NCBI RefSeq assembly: GCF_024189315.1
Contig: NZ_JAIZEO010000001.1
Coordinates: 1,420,837-1,484,836 of the forward strand
Reading direction: 5' to 3'
Source of the DNA: Halobacillus sp. A5
GTDB lineage: Bacteria; Bacillota; Bacilli; Bacillales; Halobacillaceae
DNA: 64,000 nucleotides
Both the position numbers and the translations under genes were made by a program. The notes beneath the pieces are model-generated. The model made no database searches. It worked only from the letters and a program-made list of their open reading frames with translations, and was not told the DNA's origin. Positions 27,026-36,520 of this stretch are shown here, one piece after another; position 1 is the stretch's first letter; each line of letters begins with the position of its first letter.

Positions 27026-28532
27026 TCTTTTTCCACTCCCTCGATTCTCCAATCGCTTTATAATCCATCGGATGAGCATCTTTTGGCCGGTTCTTCATCA
27101 TAAATATCGGAAAACGAACAAAGGTGTCTTTTAAATCTTTCAGTCGCAAAGGCGCCACTGGAGCAAAGTAAGGAACACCGAAGGATTCAAGCTTCGTTAA
27201 ATGTACGGCGATGAACAGAAAACCAAATATTAAACCTACAAACCCTAATGTCGCAGACAAGCATATTAATGGAAAGGTAAGCAGTCTCAATGTTGTACTT
27301 AATTCATTTGAAGGGACAACAAAAGAAGAAATTGCCGTTAGAGCGATGACAATCACCATGATGTTGGAAATTAATCCAGCCCTTACTACCGCGTCGCCAA
27401 TAACGAGACCTCCTACAATACCGATCGTCTGCCCTACTGGAGAAGGCAGCCTGATCCCGGCTTCCCGGATAAGTTCAATAATAATTACCATTACTAGGGC
27501 TTCTACTACCGGGGGATAAGCGATTTCGTTAATAGAACTTTTCACCGGAGTAATCAGGTCATCCGGAATAACTTCAAAATGAAAACTGACGATCGCAATA
27601 TATAAGGCGGGCAGACCGACAGCGATTAAGAAACTCGCTAACCTAATCAGACGAACAAAAGTTCCTGTGTACCACCTTGTGTTATAATCGTCTGGCGCCT
27701 GATAAAACATAAAGAACGTTGCAGGTGCTATTAAACTTGTAGGGCTGCCTTCAGAAAACAAAGCTACTCGCCCTTCCATTAGGTTAGCAACCACCCGGTC
27801 AGGCCGTTCTGTATTTAACATCTGCGGAAATGGAGAGAAAGCACTATCCTCAACAAATTCTTCCACATATCCCGGGCTTTGTACCTTATCTGAATCAATG
27901 GCTTCCAGTCTCTCTTCCATTTTCAAAACAACTTCAGGGTCAGCTAGGCCTTCCATATAAAGAATAGCTACATTAGTGTTCGTTTTCTTCCCTACTTTAA
28001 AAAACTTCACCTTTAAATCACGGTGTTCAATTCGTTTTCTAACCAGGTTTATATTAACCATAATATTTTCTACAAATCCGTCATGCGATCCTCTAACTAC
28101 CTTTTCGTTTGCCGGCTCCTCAACACTTCGGTTAAAGACAGAGGTGACACTAAATTGAGAAACCCTGCGATTCTCATCCTCTAAATACACGGCATGACCA
28201 CGGAGCAGGCTATTAACGGCTTCCTCAAGGTTAGTCGTTTCTTTAGCACTAGGAATATCATGAATAGAATCTACCCTGCCAATCTCAATTGGATTAAAGA
28301 TATTCATCTGAACTTTATCCTGGTCAACCAGCGGTTCAATATAAAGAAGCGCAGCATCACCCTTCTTTAATATACGAACCTTTAAATCTTCAGTCCGCTT
28401 TAATGCATTTAATATATAGTCAATGTTATTTGAGAGATTCCGAGTGCTCGGCTGCTTCGGTTCTTGGCTCTCATCTGATATTCTGCGATCTGCTCTCTGG
28501 TCTTTATGAAAAAAATCTTTAAAGAATCCCAT
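27003..28532 (-). CDS. GerA family spore germination protein (second ger operon)
   Basis: The protein (509 residues from ATG at 28532, AGAAGGTG upstream) has the GerA soluble N-terminal domain with ILYMEGLADPEVVLKMEERL and FPQMLNTERPDRVVANLMEGR, then five hydrophobic segments with RLPSPVGQTIGIVGGLVIGDAVV. Two upstream in-frame starts (GTG 28541, ATG 28538) lie too close to the ribosome binding site. It opens the operon. It differs clearly from the GerA at 14187, so the two receptors probably sense different germinants. Confidence 0.9.
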   Translation of the reverse strand: MGFFKDFFHKDQRADRRISDESQEPKQPSTRNLSNNIDYILNALKRTEDLKVRILKKGDAALLYIEPLVDQDKVQMNIFNPIEIGRVDSIHDIPSAKETTNLEEAVNSLLRGHAVYLEDENRRVSQFSVTSVFNRSVEEPANEKVVRGSHDGFVENIMVNINLVRKRIEHRDLKVKFFKVGKKTNTNVAILYMEGLADPEVVLKMEERLEAIDSDKVQSPGYVEEFVEDSAFSPFPQMLNTERPDRVVANLMEGRVALFSEGSPTSLIAPATFFMFYQAPDDYNTRWYTGTFVRLIRLASFLIAVGLPALYIAIVSFHFEVIPDDLITPVKSSINEIAYPPVVEALVMVIIIELIREAGIRLPSPVGQTIGIVGGLVIGDAVVRAGLISNIMVIVIALTAISSFVVPSNELSTTLRLLTFPLICLSATLGFVGLIFGFLFIAVHLTKLESFGVPYFAPVAPLRLKDLKDTFVRFPIFMMKNRPKDAHPMDYKAIGESREWKKNEQSKKS

Positions 28533-28655
28533 AGTCATCACCTTCTCTTAGGATGCCAAATCGTGTTTCATCCTATTCATGAACTAAAAAAAGAAAGTGT
28601 ATTATAAGTTAAGACTATCTCAATTTAACTTTGAAAGATGAATTTAATTCAATTT

Positions 28656-28697
28656 AAAAAAGCTCGCGGAGAAACCAATGGTTTCTCCGCGAGCTGA
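28656..28697 (-). terminator. Strong terminator after the purine permease gene
   Basis: AGCTCGCGGAGAAACC pairs perfectly with GGTTTCTCCGCGAGCT around a three-base loop, followed by TTTTTTAAA on the minus strand. Confidence 0.9.
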
Positions 28698-28723
28698 AAG
28701 CTATATTTTACAGCAGTTTAGAT

Positions 28724-30019
28724 TTAATGGCCTGGAAAGAAAATCATCTGAACAATAAATATGGCTCCAAATAAATATAGGATCCAGTGCACATCTTTTC
28801 CTTTTCCACTAAAAAGCTTAAGCAGTGGAAACGTAATAAATCCGATCGCGATGCCCGTAGCAATACTCGAGGTTAAAGGCATTGTCAATATAATGATAAA
28901 TGCAGGGAAAGCTTCATCAAACTTTGTCCAAGCCACTTTCGCCAGACCTTCCATCATAAAGCATCCCACGATAATAAGCACCGGTGCCGTAATAGCTGGC
29001 AGGTTCGACACTGCACCCACGATTGGAGAAAAGAAAATGGAAAGAAAGAACAAACAAGCGACGACCACGGTCGTTAAACCTGTTCTCCCTCCCGCAGCAA
29101 CTCCTGACGACGATTCAATATATGCTGAGGATGGACTTGTACCGAACATTGCGCCGGCTGTTGTTGCCGTAGCATCCGCCATCAACGCAGCACGAGCGCG
29201 GGGCAGGCTGCCGTCTTTTCGAATGAACCCGGCTTGTTCAGCTACACCAATCATTGTCCCGGTCGTATCGAATATAGTAACCAGCAAAAAAGCAAAAATA
29301 ACTGTATATAACCCATTACTGAACACACCAGCAAGATCTACATCCCAGAAGACCGGTGCGGGAGGAGTAGAAATATAGCCGTCAGCAAACGATAATTGCC
29401 CTATAAACATGCCTATCACTGCTGTAACTGCCATACCGACAAATAAAGCACCCGTTACTCGTTTAGCAATTAATCCAAGCGTAATAAAGAGGCCGATAAT
29501 CGCCAGAAACGTTCCCGGGGCAGCTAAGTCACCAAGCGCTACAAGGTTCGACTCATCTGCAACAATAATACCGGACATCCTTAATCCTAGAAATGCAATA
29601 AAAAGGCCGATTCCGGACGTGATTCCATATTTAAGGGATGCGGGAATAGCTGTGATTAGAATTTCACGCAGTCTGGTCAAGCTGAGAAGGACAAACAGCA
29701 CCCCGGCAATAAAGACCGTTCCGAGAATTACCGAGTAACTCACATCCTGCTGCACCACTTCAGTAACGAAATATGCATTCATTCCCATACCAGGCGCAAT
29801 GGCAATAGGATAGTTCGCAGCCAGTGCCATAATTAAAGTTCCAATTATAGCTGCGAGCACTGTAGCCATAAAAACCTGCTCAAATTGCAGCCCGGCTTCT
29901 GATAGAATGGCCGGGTTGACCACAACAATATAAACCATTGTTAAAAAAGTCGTAACCCCTGCTAATATTTCTGTTCGTACATTTGTTTGATTTTCCTGTA
30001 AGCGAAACATTTTCAGCAC
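28724..30019 (-). CDS. NCS2 family purine permease (AzgA/PbuG/PbuO-like)
   Basis: The protein (431 residues from GTG at 30019, preceded by AAGGTG with 6-base spacing) has about twelve helices and the AzgA-group motifs GVTTFLTMVYIVVVNP, MGMNAYFVTEVV, and GTSPSSAYIESSSGVAAGGRTGLTT. Such carriers import guanine, hypoxanthine or adenine with protons. A PurR operator pair overlaps its promoter, which supports a purine substrate. ATG at 30010 is an alternative start without a ribosome binding site. Confidence 0.88.
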   Translation of the reverse strand: MLKMFRLQENQTNVRTEILAGVTTFLTMVYIVVVNPAILSEAGLQFEQVFMATVLAAIIGTLIMALAANYPIAIAPGMGMNAYFVTEVVQQDVSYSVILGTVFIAGVLFVLLSLTRLREILITAIPASLKYGITSGIGLFIAFLGLRMSGIIVADESNLVALGDLAAPGTFLAIIGLFITLGLIAKRVTGALFVGMAVTAVIGMFIGQLSFADGYISTPPAPVFWDVDLAGVFSNGLYTVIFAFLLVTIFDTTGTMIGVAEQAGFIRKDGSLPRARAALMADATATTAGAMFGTSPSSAYIESSSGVAAGGRTGLTTVVVACLFFLSIFFSPIVGAVSNLPAITAPVLIIVGCFMMEGLAKVAWTKFDEAFPAFIIILTMPLTSSIATGIAIGFITFPLLKLFSGKGKDVHWILYLFGAIFIVQMIFFPGH

Positions 30020-30061
30020 AACAAACACCTTACTTTCCGAATGAAATTACCAACACATTTT

Positions 30062-30115
30062 ATAATATTCGTTTTCCGAACAAATTTCAATAATAATATT
30101 ACTAACGTTCGTATT
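30062..30115 (-). promoter_or_regulatory. Promoter with two inverted PurBoxes (PurR operator)
   Basis: -35 TTGAAA (30085-30090) and -10 TATTAT (30062-30067) on the minus strand, spacer 17. TTTTCCGAACAAA (30072-30084) is a near-perfect PurBox lying in the spacer. A second, weaker box in opposite orientation (core ACGAAC, 30103-30115) lies 18 bp further upstream. PurBox pairs of this kind are the known PurR operator layout in Bacillus. Confidence 0.65.
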
Positions 30116-30127
30116 ATGAACAAAAAT

Positions 30128-30166
30128 AAAGCGCTGATTCCTAAAGCTTCAGGAAATCAGCGCTTT
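30128..30166 (-). terminator. Terminator after ydbT-like gene
   Basis: AAAGCGCTGATT-CCT pairs with AGG-AATCAGCGCTTT and is followed by ATTTTTG on the minus strand. Confidence 0.75.
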
Positions 30167-30168
30167 TT

Positions 30169-31608
30169 CTATTCGTGACTGTACCAGCTTAATAAAGTAT
30201 GTGTATCGTTTTCTTCAAGGTACCAGATGCGGGCACTTTCTCCACCTACACCTGACTTTAACGTAGCTCTAATGGAAGCCAGCTTTGTCCGTCTTTGAAG
30301 TATAGACTGACCTTTATACATCGATTGAACACGATACTTCTTCATAACATAGGTCTGCTTAACTAAGAAACGACGGATTAATGTTAACTGGTGACCTTTT
30401 AGATTCCAGCCTGCATGTCTATATGACATATAGCCCAGCCAGGAAAAAACCGGAATTAACAGTAAGCTTAACAATCCCAATGGAAAAAACATCGCACTTG
30501 CTATTGATGATAAAACAGCAGGAAACCAAATAAACCGGGCAATGTAACGCAGTTTCGACCGCTTCGGCGGAGTGTTTAGCGGCAGGTTAAGCTCATAGTC
30601 TTTCAATATACTTTTAAGGACCTTCTGCATGTCAGACCGCTTAACCAGGGGGAGCACGCGCAATGTTTGGTCAGAATCATTCTTCAGCGATCCTCCCGCG
30701 CTTATAATGGTTACAGTGGCGTAACCTAAAGGCTCACGAATCAAATTCTCATCAATTCGAATTCCCTGAATTCGATTTAATGGTATCGTGACCTGTTTTT
30801 TTTCCAATAACCCTCTAGTCATAATAATATCGCCAGAATCAAGATAGACTGAGAACTGACTGTATCTAAGAACTGTGAGGAGTACCGATATTCCATAAGC
30901 AATAATTAAAACGAGAAGCACAAGAACAGCAATAAATAGAAAGCTGAATTGCAGCCAGTCAATCATTTCATCATATATCGCGTCAACTGGTAAAAATTCC
31001 AACCCCTGTGACAGAAACACTAAGGCTCCCGATATGACCACTCCTGCACCGCCGGATGTTAACGCCATGACTAAGATATCCTTCATACCCATTTTGTAAA
31101 CCAATTGACGAGTTGATTGGTCTTCTTCCCCGGCTGGTTCTCCGCTGCTGTGCTTAATTTGATCGATAAAATGCTCCAACTGTCTGGCTTCTTCTTTGTG
31201 TATCGCGGTTAATTCGGCCTCAGCTTCCGTGACGTTTGACGAACCAGCCGTCTCCACCGTCACTTTCACCAGCTGTAATGGCCGGTGAAGGATCCCTTCG
31301 GAGAAATCAAGGCTCTGAATTCGATCAATTGGAATGTACCGCTTTTTCTTCACGAACAATCCATGCTCCATTCGAAGTTCTCCGTCTTCCACCCAGTAGG
31401 TGAACCGAATCCACTTAACAATTCCGCCAATGAGAATGAAAGCGAGAAGAAGTCCCGATATAAGATAAGGAAGCAGCCCCAGAATGCCTTCTCCCCGGTT
31501 GCTATTTAAAAACAGAACAGCAGCCAGGGGAAGAATTGCATCTTTTAAGCCTTTCACAAAGTTAATAACCGCAGAAATTGGATGCAGCCGCTTCGGTTCA
31601 AACATCAT
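30169..31608 (-). CDS. ydbT: YdbT-like PH domain membrane protein
   Basis: This 479-residue protein has three bacterial PH-like (bPH2) segments each following a pair of membrane helices: RFTYWVEDGELRMEHGLFVKKKRYIPIDRIQSLD, YSQFSVYLDSGDIIMTRGLLEKKQ... and a third near 400. The arrangement and the partner gene immediately upstream fit B. subtilis YdbT (493 residues) with YdbS. In B. subtilis the pair is reported to affect resistance to amylocyclicin-type bacteriocins; the molecular role is unknown. Overlaps the ydbS-like gene by 11 bp. Confidence 0.78.
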   Translation of the reverse strand: MMFEPKRLHPISAVINFVKGLKDAILPLAAVLFLNSNRGEGILGLLPYLISGLLLAFILIGGIVKWIRFTYWVEDGELRMEHGLFVKKKRYIPIDRIQSLDFSEGILHRPLQLVKVTVETAGSSNVTEAEAELTAIHKEEARQLEHFIDQIKHSSGEPAGEEDQSTRQLVYKMGMKDILVMALTSGGAGVVISGALVFLSQGLEFLPVDAIYDEMIDWLQFSFLFIAVLVLLVLIIAYGISVLLTVLRYSQFSVYLDSGDIIMTRGLLEKKQVTIPLNRIQGIRIDENLIREPLGYATVTIISAGGSLKNDSDQTLRVLPLVKRSDMQKVLKSILKDYELNLPLNTPPKRSKLRYIARFIWFPAVLSSIASAMFFPLGLLSLLLIPVFSWLGYMSYRHAGWNLKGHQLTLIRRFLVKQTYVMKKYRVQSMYKGQSILQRRTKLASIRATLKSGVGGESARIWYLEENDTHTLLSWYSHE

Positions 31609-32074
31609 CTTCAGCCACCCTCGCTAATGAAGAAATAGAATGTCTTAATTCTTCTGCCTCCCCTTCATCAAGAGCGGGGACCTTATGAGTAGTAGCCGCA
31701 GTTGAAATGCTGATGGTAGCCAGCTTGTATTTTCTCAGCAAAGGTCCTTGCTCGGTATCTACATGCTGGACCCTGACCATGGGGACCAGTGTCCTCGTAA
31801 TGATAAACAGGCCGTACTGTAATTCAATTTCCTGATCTCTCACTTCATACCTCCAGCGCTTCCACCTTACACTCGGGATTACACCGATATTTAAAATGAT
31901 AATCGCTGCAAGCACAATACTTACAGAAAGAAGCGGCCATAATGGCCAGTCAAACAAATATGTAGTGATGCCCGTCCCGATTACAAGCAGCGCTGCAACG
32001 CCCGCTTGAATTACACCGTATAATCTCCAGAGTGTTAAAGCGCGGGTTGAAATTCGTTGAGTTGGTACTTTCAT
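31598..32074 (-). CDS. ydbS: YdbS-like PH domain membrane protein
   Basis: The protein is 158 residues from ATG at 32074, which has GGAGG eight bases upstream (an earlier ATG at 32089 contains that site). It has two membrane helices (about 20-60) and one bPH2 domain: YEVRDQEIELQYGLFIITRTLVPMVRVQHVDTEQGPL. It is the first of a two-gene operon with ydbT. Confidence 0.8.
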   Translation of the reverse strand: MKVPTQRISTRALTLWRLYGVIQAGVAALLVIGTGITTYLFDWPLWPLLSVSIVLAAIIILNIGVIPSVRWKRWRYEVRDQEIELQYGLFIITRTLVPMVRVQHVDTEQGPLLRKYKLATISISTAATTHKVPALDEGEAEELRHSISSLARVAEDDV

Positions 32075-32137
32075 TAAACATTCCTCCATCCTCCACCTTA
32101 TGTACGATGAGACCTCGTGTTTCGTTTCATCTCAAAC

Positions 32138-32167
32138 AAAATCCAGACCTCTTTAGTCTGGATTTTA
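32138..32167 (-). terminator. Terminator after proC
   Basis: AAAATCCAGAC pairs with GTCTGGATTTT around a seven-base loop, followed by G and T-rich sequence on the minus strand. Confidence 0.8.
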
Positions 32168-32171
32168 ACGC

Positions 32172-32984
32172 TTACTTTTTCTGCGATAGTTCTTTTGCTC
32201 TTTCCGCACACGCATTCATAGCTTGTATAACTGAGCTTCGCAATCCTGTCTGCTCAAGCGTATTTACAGCTGCAATGGTTGTGCCCCCTGGTGTACAGAC
32301 AATATCCTTTAACTCACCTGGATGTCTTCCTGTTTCCAGAACCATCTTCGCTGCTCCCTGAACGGATTGAGCCGCCAGCTTATAAGCCTTGTCTCTTGGT
32401 ATACCCTGCTGGACGGCCGCGTCGGCCATCGCTTCAATAAACATATAAACATAAGCCGGGGATGAACCACTTACAGCAGTAACGGCATCCATAAGATGTT
32501 CGCCAATTACTTCAGACTCCCCAAAGCTCTCAAAAAGTTCTTTTACACTGGACAATTCTTCTTCGGTGACGAAGTCGTTCGGACATAGCACACTCATTCC
32601 TGCTCCGACTAAAGAGGGGGTATTCGGCATGGAACGAATCACTTTCACATTAAAGTCAAAAGAACTTTTAACTTTTTCTAATGTAATCCCGGCAGCCACC
32701 GTAACAATAATTGTGTCTTCAGTAACAGCAGATTTTATTTCCTGGATAACCCCTTCATATATATAGGGCTTCACAGCTAAAAATAAAATATCACTGGAGG
32801 CAGCTAATTTCTTGTTATCACTCGAAATTAAAATACCGTATTCATCAGCTACAAAATCAATGGTTTCATCCGTTAAAGCTGTAGCGGAGATTTGAGCAGG
32901 TTCTACCACACGGGAATCGATCATTCCTTGAATCATGGCCTGCCCCATTTGACCGCATCCTAAAAATCCAATTTTTTTACTCAC
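32172..32984 (-). CDS. proC: Pyrroline-5-carboxylate reductase
   Basis: The 270-residue protein begins KIGFLGCGQMGQAMIQGM (NADPH Rossmann) and contains RSMPNTPSLVGAGM and the P5CR signature region AVSGSSPAYVYMFIEAMADAAV and VCTPGGTTIAAV. It catalyses the last step of proline synthesis. GTG at 32984 with GAGGGG eight bases upstream is preferred; the open frame reaches TTG at 33014. It is followed by a terminator. Proline matters as a compatible solute in halotolerant Bacillaceae. Confidence 0.92.
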   Translation of the reverse strand: MSKKIGFLGCGQMGQAMIQGMIDSRVVEPAQISATALTDETIDFVADEYGILISSDNKKLAASSDILFLAVKPYIYEGVIQEIKSAVTEDTIIVTVAAGITLEKVKSSFDFNVKVIRSMPNTPSLVGAGMSVLCPNDFVTEEELSSVKELFESFGESEVIGEHLMDAVTAVSGSSPAYVYMFIEAMADAAVQQGIPRDKAYKLAAQSVQGAAKMVLETGRHPGELKDIVCTPGGTTIAAVNTLEQTGLRSSVIQAMNACAERAKELSQKK

Positions 32985-33199
32985 CTTACCAACCCCTCTC
33001 TTTCGTGTCTTCAATTGTATATGATAAAATGCTGCCAGACAACGTTATCGATCTATATTTGTCAGCTGCAGGGTAAGAAGTTCTAGTAAAAAAATCACGT
33101 TTTCTAAGTAAAGCCTTTACAAATCCATTCAGCTTATCTATAATTATGAGTGTATTCTTCATATCATAACGATTGACCACAAATATCATAGCTGCTACG

Positions 33200-33232
33200 A
33201 AAAAAGCCGAGCTGCCTTCAAGCTCGGTTTTT
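33200..33232 (-). terminator. Terminator overlapping the end of the K+/H+ antiporter gene
   Basis: AAACCGAGCTT pairs with AGCTCGGCTTTTTT on the minus strand; the stop codon of the antiporter gene lies in the 5' arm and loop. Confidence 0.7.
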
Positions 33233-34735
33233 TTCGTTGAAGTTATTTTCTTTACTCCCTTCTTCCTCCACAGCTTCCAGCAACGTTTTTACTTCTTTCT
33301 TCACACGCTTCGTAACCATAATATAAAGTGTATCGCCAGCCTGTATTGTCGTTTGACCATAAGGAGTGATTACTTCTCCATCCCGGATGATCGCATTGAT
33401 TAATGCTTTATCAGGCAGTTCCATATTTTCTAAGGATTGACCGACGATCAAATTTTTAGCGCTCACATCAAACTGCATAATTTCCACATTAGCTTTTCCA
33501 ATTGAAATAAGCTCCAGTGAGTGGATCGGATTCGTTTTCATTTCTGAAACAAGCTTAAGCTTCTCTGCGACCCACGTGATCGAAGAGCCTTGAGCTACTG
33601 TAGATACAATTACGATAAAAAATACTACATTGAACATCAGCTGACTGTTTTCCACCTCGGTTAATAAAGGAAAGATGGCAAGAACGATGGGAACAGCCCC
33701 GCGTAAACCAGCCCAGGAGAGGAACAGCTTCTCTTTCCAATTAAACTTAAAGAATACAAGGCTTAAATAAGTGGCAACAGGTCTCGCCACCGCAATTAAA
33801 ACTAAAGCAATTAACAACCCATCGAAAATAATCGTTCCCGTAAACACATCGGATGGAAACACAAATAACCCAAGCAAAATAAACATAAGAATCTGCGCCA
33901 TCCAGCCAAAGCCTTCATGAAACCGTAAGATCGAATAGCGATAGGCTAACTCAGTATTACCTACCAATACAGCCGCAACATAAACAGAAAGCAGCCCGCT
34001 TGCCTGAATCAAAGAACTGGCCCCATACGTTAAAAAGGCAAAACCAAGAGCAAAAATCGGATAAAGACCGCTCGAATCAAGATTAATACGATTTAATGCA
34101 TAACTCGCTCCATAACCAATCAGGAGTCCTACGGCTAAGCCCCCTCCCATCTGCCAGAAAAAAGAGCCGGCCATCGCCGCGAAGTTCGTGTTATCAGTCG
34201 TAAGTATCTGGATAAAACTTATCGTTAGAAACACGGCCATCGGATCATTCGTACCAGACTCTGCTTCTAATGTAGCCTCTAATTTATTTCGTATATTTTT
34301 TCCTTTTAGAACAGCAAACACCGCGGCAGCATCCGTAGAACCTACTATTGATCCAAGCAGGAAGGCCTCGAGCCATGAGATGCCCAGTATGTATTTTGCA
34401 GCTACTCCTACAATCGTACTCGTAATGATAACTCCACATGTTGCTAACGTAACTGAAGGACCAATGACCTGCTTAATGGACTCCCACTTAGTCTGCATTC
34501 CACCTTCGAATAAAATAACAATTAAAGCAAAAATACCAACCACCTGAGCAACCTCTGCATTATCGAAGTAGAGAAGACCTAGACCATCACTTCCTACAAG
34601 CATCCCAACTCCAATAAATAAAACTAGAGAAGGCACTCCAAGTCTTGAAGAAAATTTAGTAACTACGACACTCATTATTAACAGCAGGGAGACAAGCATA
34701 ATAAACTGGTTGGATTCAATAATTTCATGGATCAT
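33218..34735 (-). CDS. Potassium/proton antiporter (CPA1 NhaP2-like) with TrkA-C domain
   Basis: This 505-residue protein has about twelve hydrophobic segments of the Na+/H+ exchanger fold, with the ion-binding GSTDAAAVFAVL and ESGTNDPMAVFL motifs. A C-terminal RCK-C (TrkA-C) domain (NVEIMQFDVSAKNLIVGQSLENMELPDKALINAIIRDGEVI) follows. The layout fits potassium/proton antiporters of the NhaP2/CvrA group, which expel K+ and are regulated through TrkA-C ligands. It is flanked upstream by a gene-free 320-bp gap. Confidence 0.85.
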   Translation of the reverse strand: MIHEIIESNQFIMLVSLLLIMSVVVTKFSSRLGVPSLVLFIGVGMLVGSDGLGLLYFDNAEVAQVVGIFALIVILFEGGMQTKWESIKQVIGPSVTLATCGVIITSTIVGVAAKYILGISWLEAFLLGSIVGSTDAAAVFAVLKGKNIRNKLEATLEAESGTNDPMAVFLTISFIQILTTDNTNFAAMAGSFFWQMGGGLAVGLLIGYGASYALNRINLDSSGLYPIFALGFAFLTYGASSLIQASGLLSVYVAAVLVGNTELAYRYSILRFHEGFGWMAQILMFILLGLFVFPSDVFTGTIIFDGLLIALVLIAVARPVATYLSLVFFKFNWKEKLFLSWAGLRGAVPIVLAIFPLLTEVENSQLMFNVVFFIVIVSTVAQGSSITWVAEKLKLVSEMKTNPIHSLELISIGKANVEIMQFDVSAKNLIVGQSLENMELPDKALINAIIRDGEVITPYGQTTIQAGDTLYIMVTKRVKKEVKTLLEAVEEEGSKENNFNEKNRA

Positions 34736-34898
34736 CAGGGTAACTCCTTTTTATTTCACAACTACATTACCCTTATTATAACAAGATCTATAACATCTAG
34801 TGGAGTATTTCAACTCAAGAAAGAACAAAGGCTTAAAGCGACCTGGCGGACATGATATAAGAAATACGTCGAAGTAACAGCTTATTAAGAAACCCTCA

Positions 34899-34925
34899 TT
34901 TACACTTTCATCTCGAAAGTGTAAA
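34899..34925. repeat. Inverted repeat in gene-free gap
   Basis: TTTACACTTTC pairs perfectly with GAAAGTGTAAA around 5 bases. No T-run follows on either strand, so it is not an obvious terminator. The gap 34736-35025 holds nothing else I can support. Confidence 0.4.
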
Positions 34926-35028
34926 CATTCTTTGCAAGATCAAGAGGAAGGGGTTTTAGGAAACCACTCCCTTTCCATGACCCCACACGTCGCGGAGGCG
35001 TTCGATGTCACAAAGGTTCCATCCAATA

Positions 35029-35058
35029 AAAAAGAGCCGAGGGTTTCCCCTCAAGCTC
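35029..35058 (-). terminator. Terminator after yhbH
   Basis: GAGCTTGAGGG pairs with CCCTCGGCTC (loop of four), followed by TTTTTTATT on the minus strand. It overlaps the stop codon. Confidence 0.75.
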
Positions 35059-36229
35059 ACTCGCTTAAAGCAGCTAATTCACTACTCTCTTCTTCATTAA
35101 AGAAGTGTTTCATAGCATAGAAGACATCAGCTTTCTTTCTTAATATATGATAGCGGAATTTCGGGTGGCCAATCGATTTATAGGCCTGCATTAAACTTGA
35201 TGACCGGTTGTATTGATTAACTTCCCCATAACCGAACATTTGTGATACTTCCATTAATTGATTAATCAATGATACACATCGTTTGTTATCAGACGTTAAG
35301 TTATCGCCATCCGAAAAGTGAAACGGATAAATATTATATCGATCCGGTGAGTATTTCTCTTCAATAAGCTCCAGTGCTTTACGGTAAGCTGATGAACAAA
35401 TCGTTCCTCCGCTTTCTCCTTTAGAGAAAAAGTCGTGTTCTGAGACCACTTTAGCCTGTGTATGGTGAGCGATAAATTCTACATCCACAGTTTCATAGTT
35501 TTTATTTAAAAAACGATTCATCCAAAAGAAAAAGCTTCTAGCCATATACTTCTCCCATTGCCCCATAGAACCACTGGTATCCATCATGGCAATAACCACT
35601 GCTTTTGATTCAGGCTTATCTTGGTCTGTCCAAGCTTTAAATCGGATATCTTCCGGGTAAATTGGTGCGAACGAGGAATCACCGCCGAGAGCATTTCGTT
35701 TAAAAGCTTCCAGCATCGTTCGTTTCTTATCAATATTTCCAACCAGCCCCGTTTTACGAATATCTGTAAACTCAATCTGTTCATGAATTATCGTATCTTT
35801 TTCTTTCTCAGCCAGATTCGGCAGTGTTAATTCTTTAAAAAAAGCTTCTTCAAGCTCAGCAAGTGAAACTTCTGCTTCATAATAGTCTTCGCCAGCCTTG
35901 TCGCCGGCACCTTCTCCTTGACCTGGTTTCTTCTGTGCTTCCTGTGACTGACCGACAACGTCACCAACTTGACTGTCCCCATCTCCTTGACCTGCATGTT
36001 TATTCTTGTCGTAATTATATCTGATCTTATACTCATCAAGTGAGCGAATAGGGATCTTAACAACACGTTTTCCATTAGACATTACAATATTTTCTTCAGT
36101 TATTAAATCAGGCAGCTGTTTATTCATCGCATCTTTGACTTTTTCCTGGTGTCTCCGTTGGTCATCATAGCCTTTTCGATGGAGGGACCAGTCGTCTTCA
36201 GCAATGACAAAGTTCTTCTTATCATTCAT
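35057..36229 (-). CDS. yhbH: Sporulation protein YhbH (DUF444)
   Basis: This 390-residue protein contains a von Willebrand A-like domain in the C-terminal half: [22 protein letters not shown] provides the MIDAS DxSxS, and FSDGDNL a later motif. The N-terminus has [31 protein letters not shown], as in YhbH. A Gly/Gln/acid linker separates the halves (about 95-115). YhbH mutants are affected in sporulation in B. subtilis; orthologues usually lie beside prkA. Here prkA is 8.5 kb away. Confidence 0.9.
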   Translation of the reverse strand: MNDKKNFVIAEDDWSLHRKGYDDQRRHQEKVKDAMNKQLPDLITEENIVMSNGKRVVKIPIRSLDEYKIRYNYDKNKHAGQGDGDSQVGDVVGQSQEAQKKPGQGEGAGDKAGEDYYEAEVSLAELEEAFFKELTLPNLAEKEKDTIIHEQIEFTDIRKTGLVGNIDKKRTMLEAFKRNALGGDSSFAPIYPEDIRFKAWTDQDKPESKAVVIAMMDTSGSMGQWEKYMARSFFFWMNRFLNKNYETVDVEFIAHHTQAKVVSEHDFFSKGESGGTICSSAYRKALELIEEKYSPDRYNIYPFHFSDGDNLTSDNKRCVSLINQLMEVSQMFGYGEVNQYNRSSSLMQAYKSIGHPKFRYHILRKKADVFYAMKHFFNEEESSELAALSE

Positions 36230-36484
36230 CCTAAATTCCCCCTCCTCTTTGTGGATTACTTTATCATATGCAGGACAAGTTCAATGGATGAGACTAATTA
36301 CGATATGACAACAATTTTATTTGAATTTTCAGTTTATTGCATAGTTATGATCGTAACCATTCATTAACTAATCTATGCTGGAGGTTTTGAAAAGCGGGAG
36401 TTCGTTACGATTGGTCAGAGAAAGTGGGAGGCACGGCATTGAATGCTTTCAGTTCCCATGGCCTGGAGTTGACTTAAACATAAA

Positions 36485-36514
36485 AAAACCTCTCCGTTTT
36501 AACGAAGAGGTTCT
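36485..36514 (-). terminator. Terminator after odhB
   Basis: AACCTCTTCGTT and AACGGAGAGGTT pair over 11 bp and are followed by TTTTTTTATG on the minus strand. The remaining gap 36230-36484 contains nothing I can assign. Confidence 0.75.
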
Positions 36515-36520
36515 TTCAAA

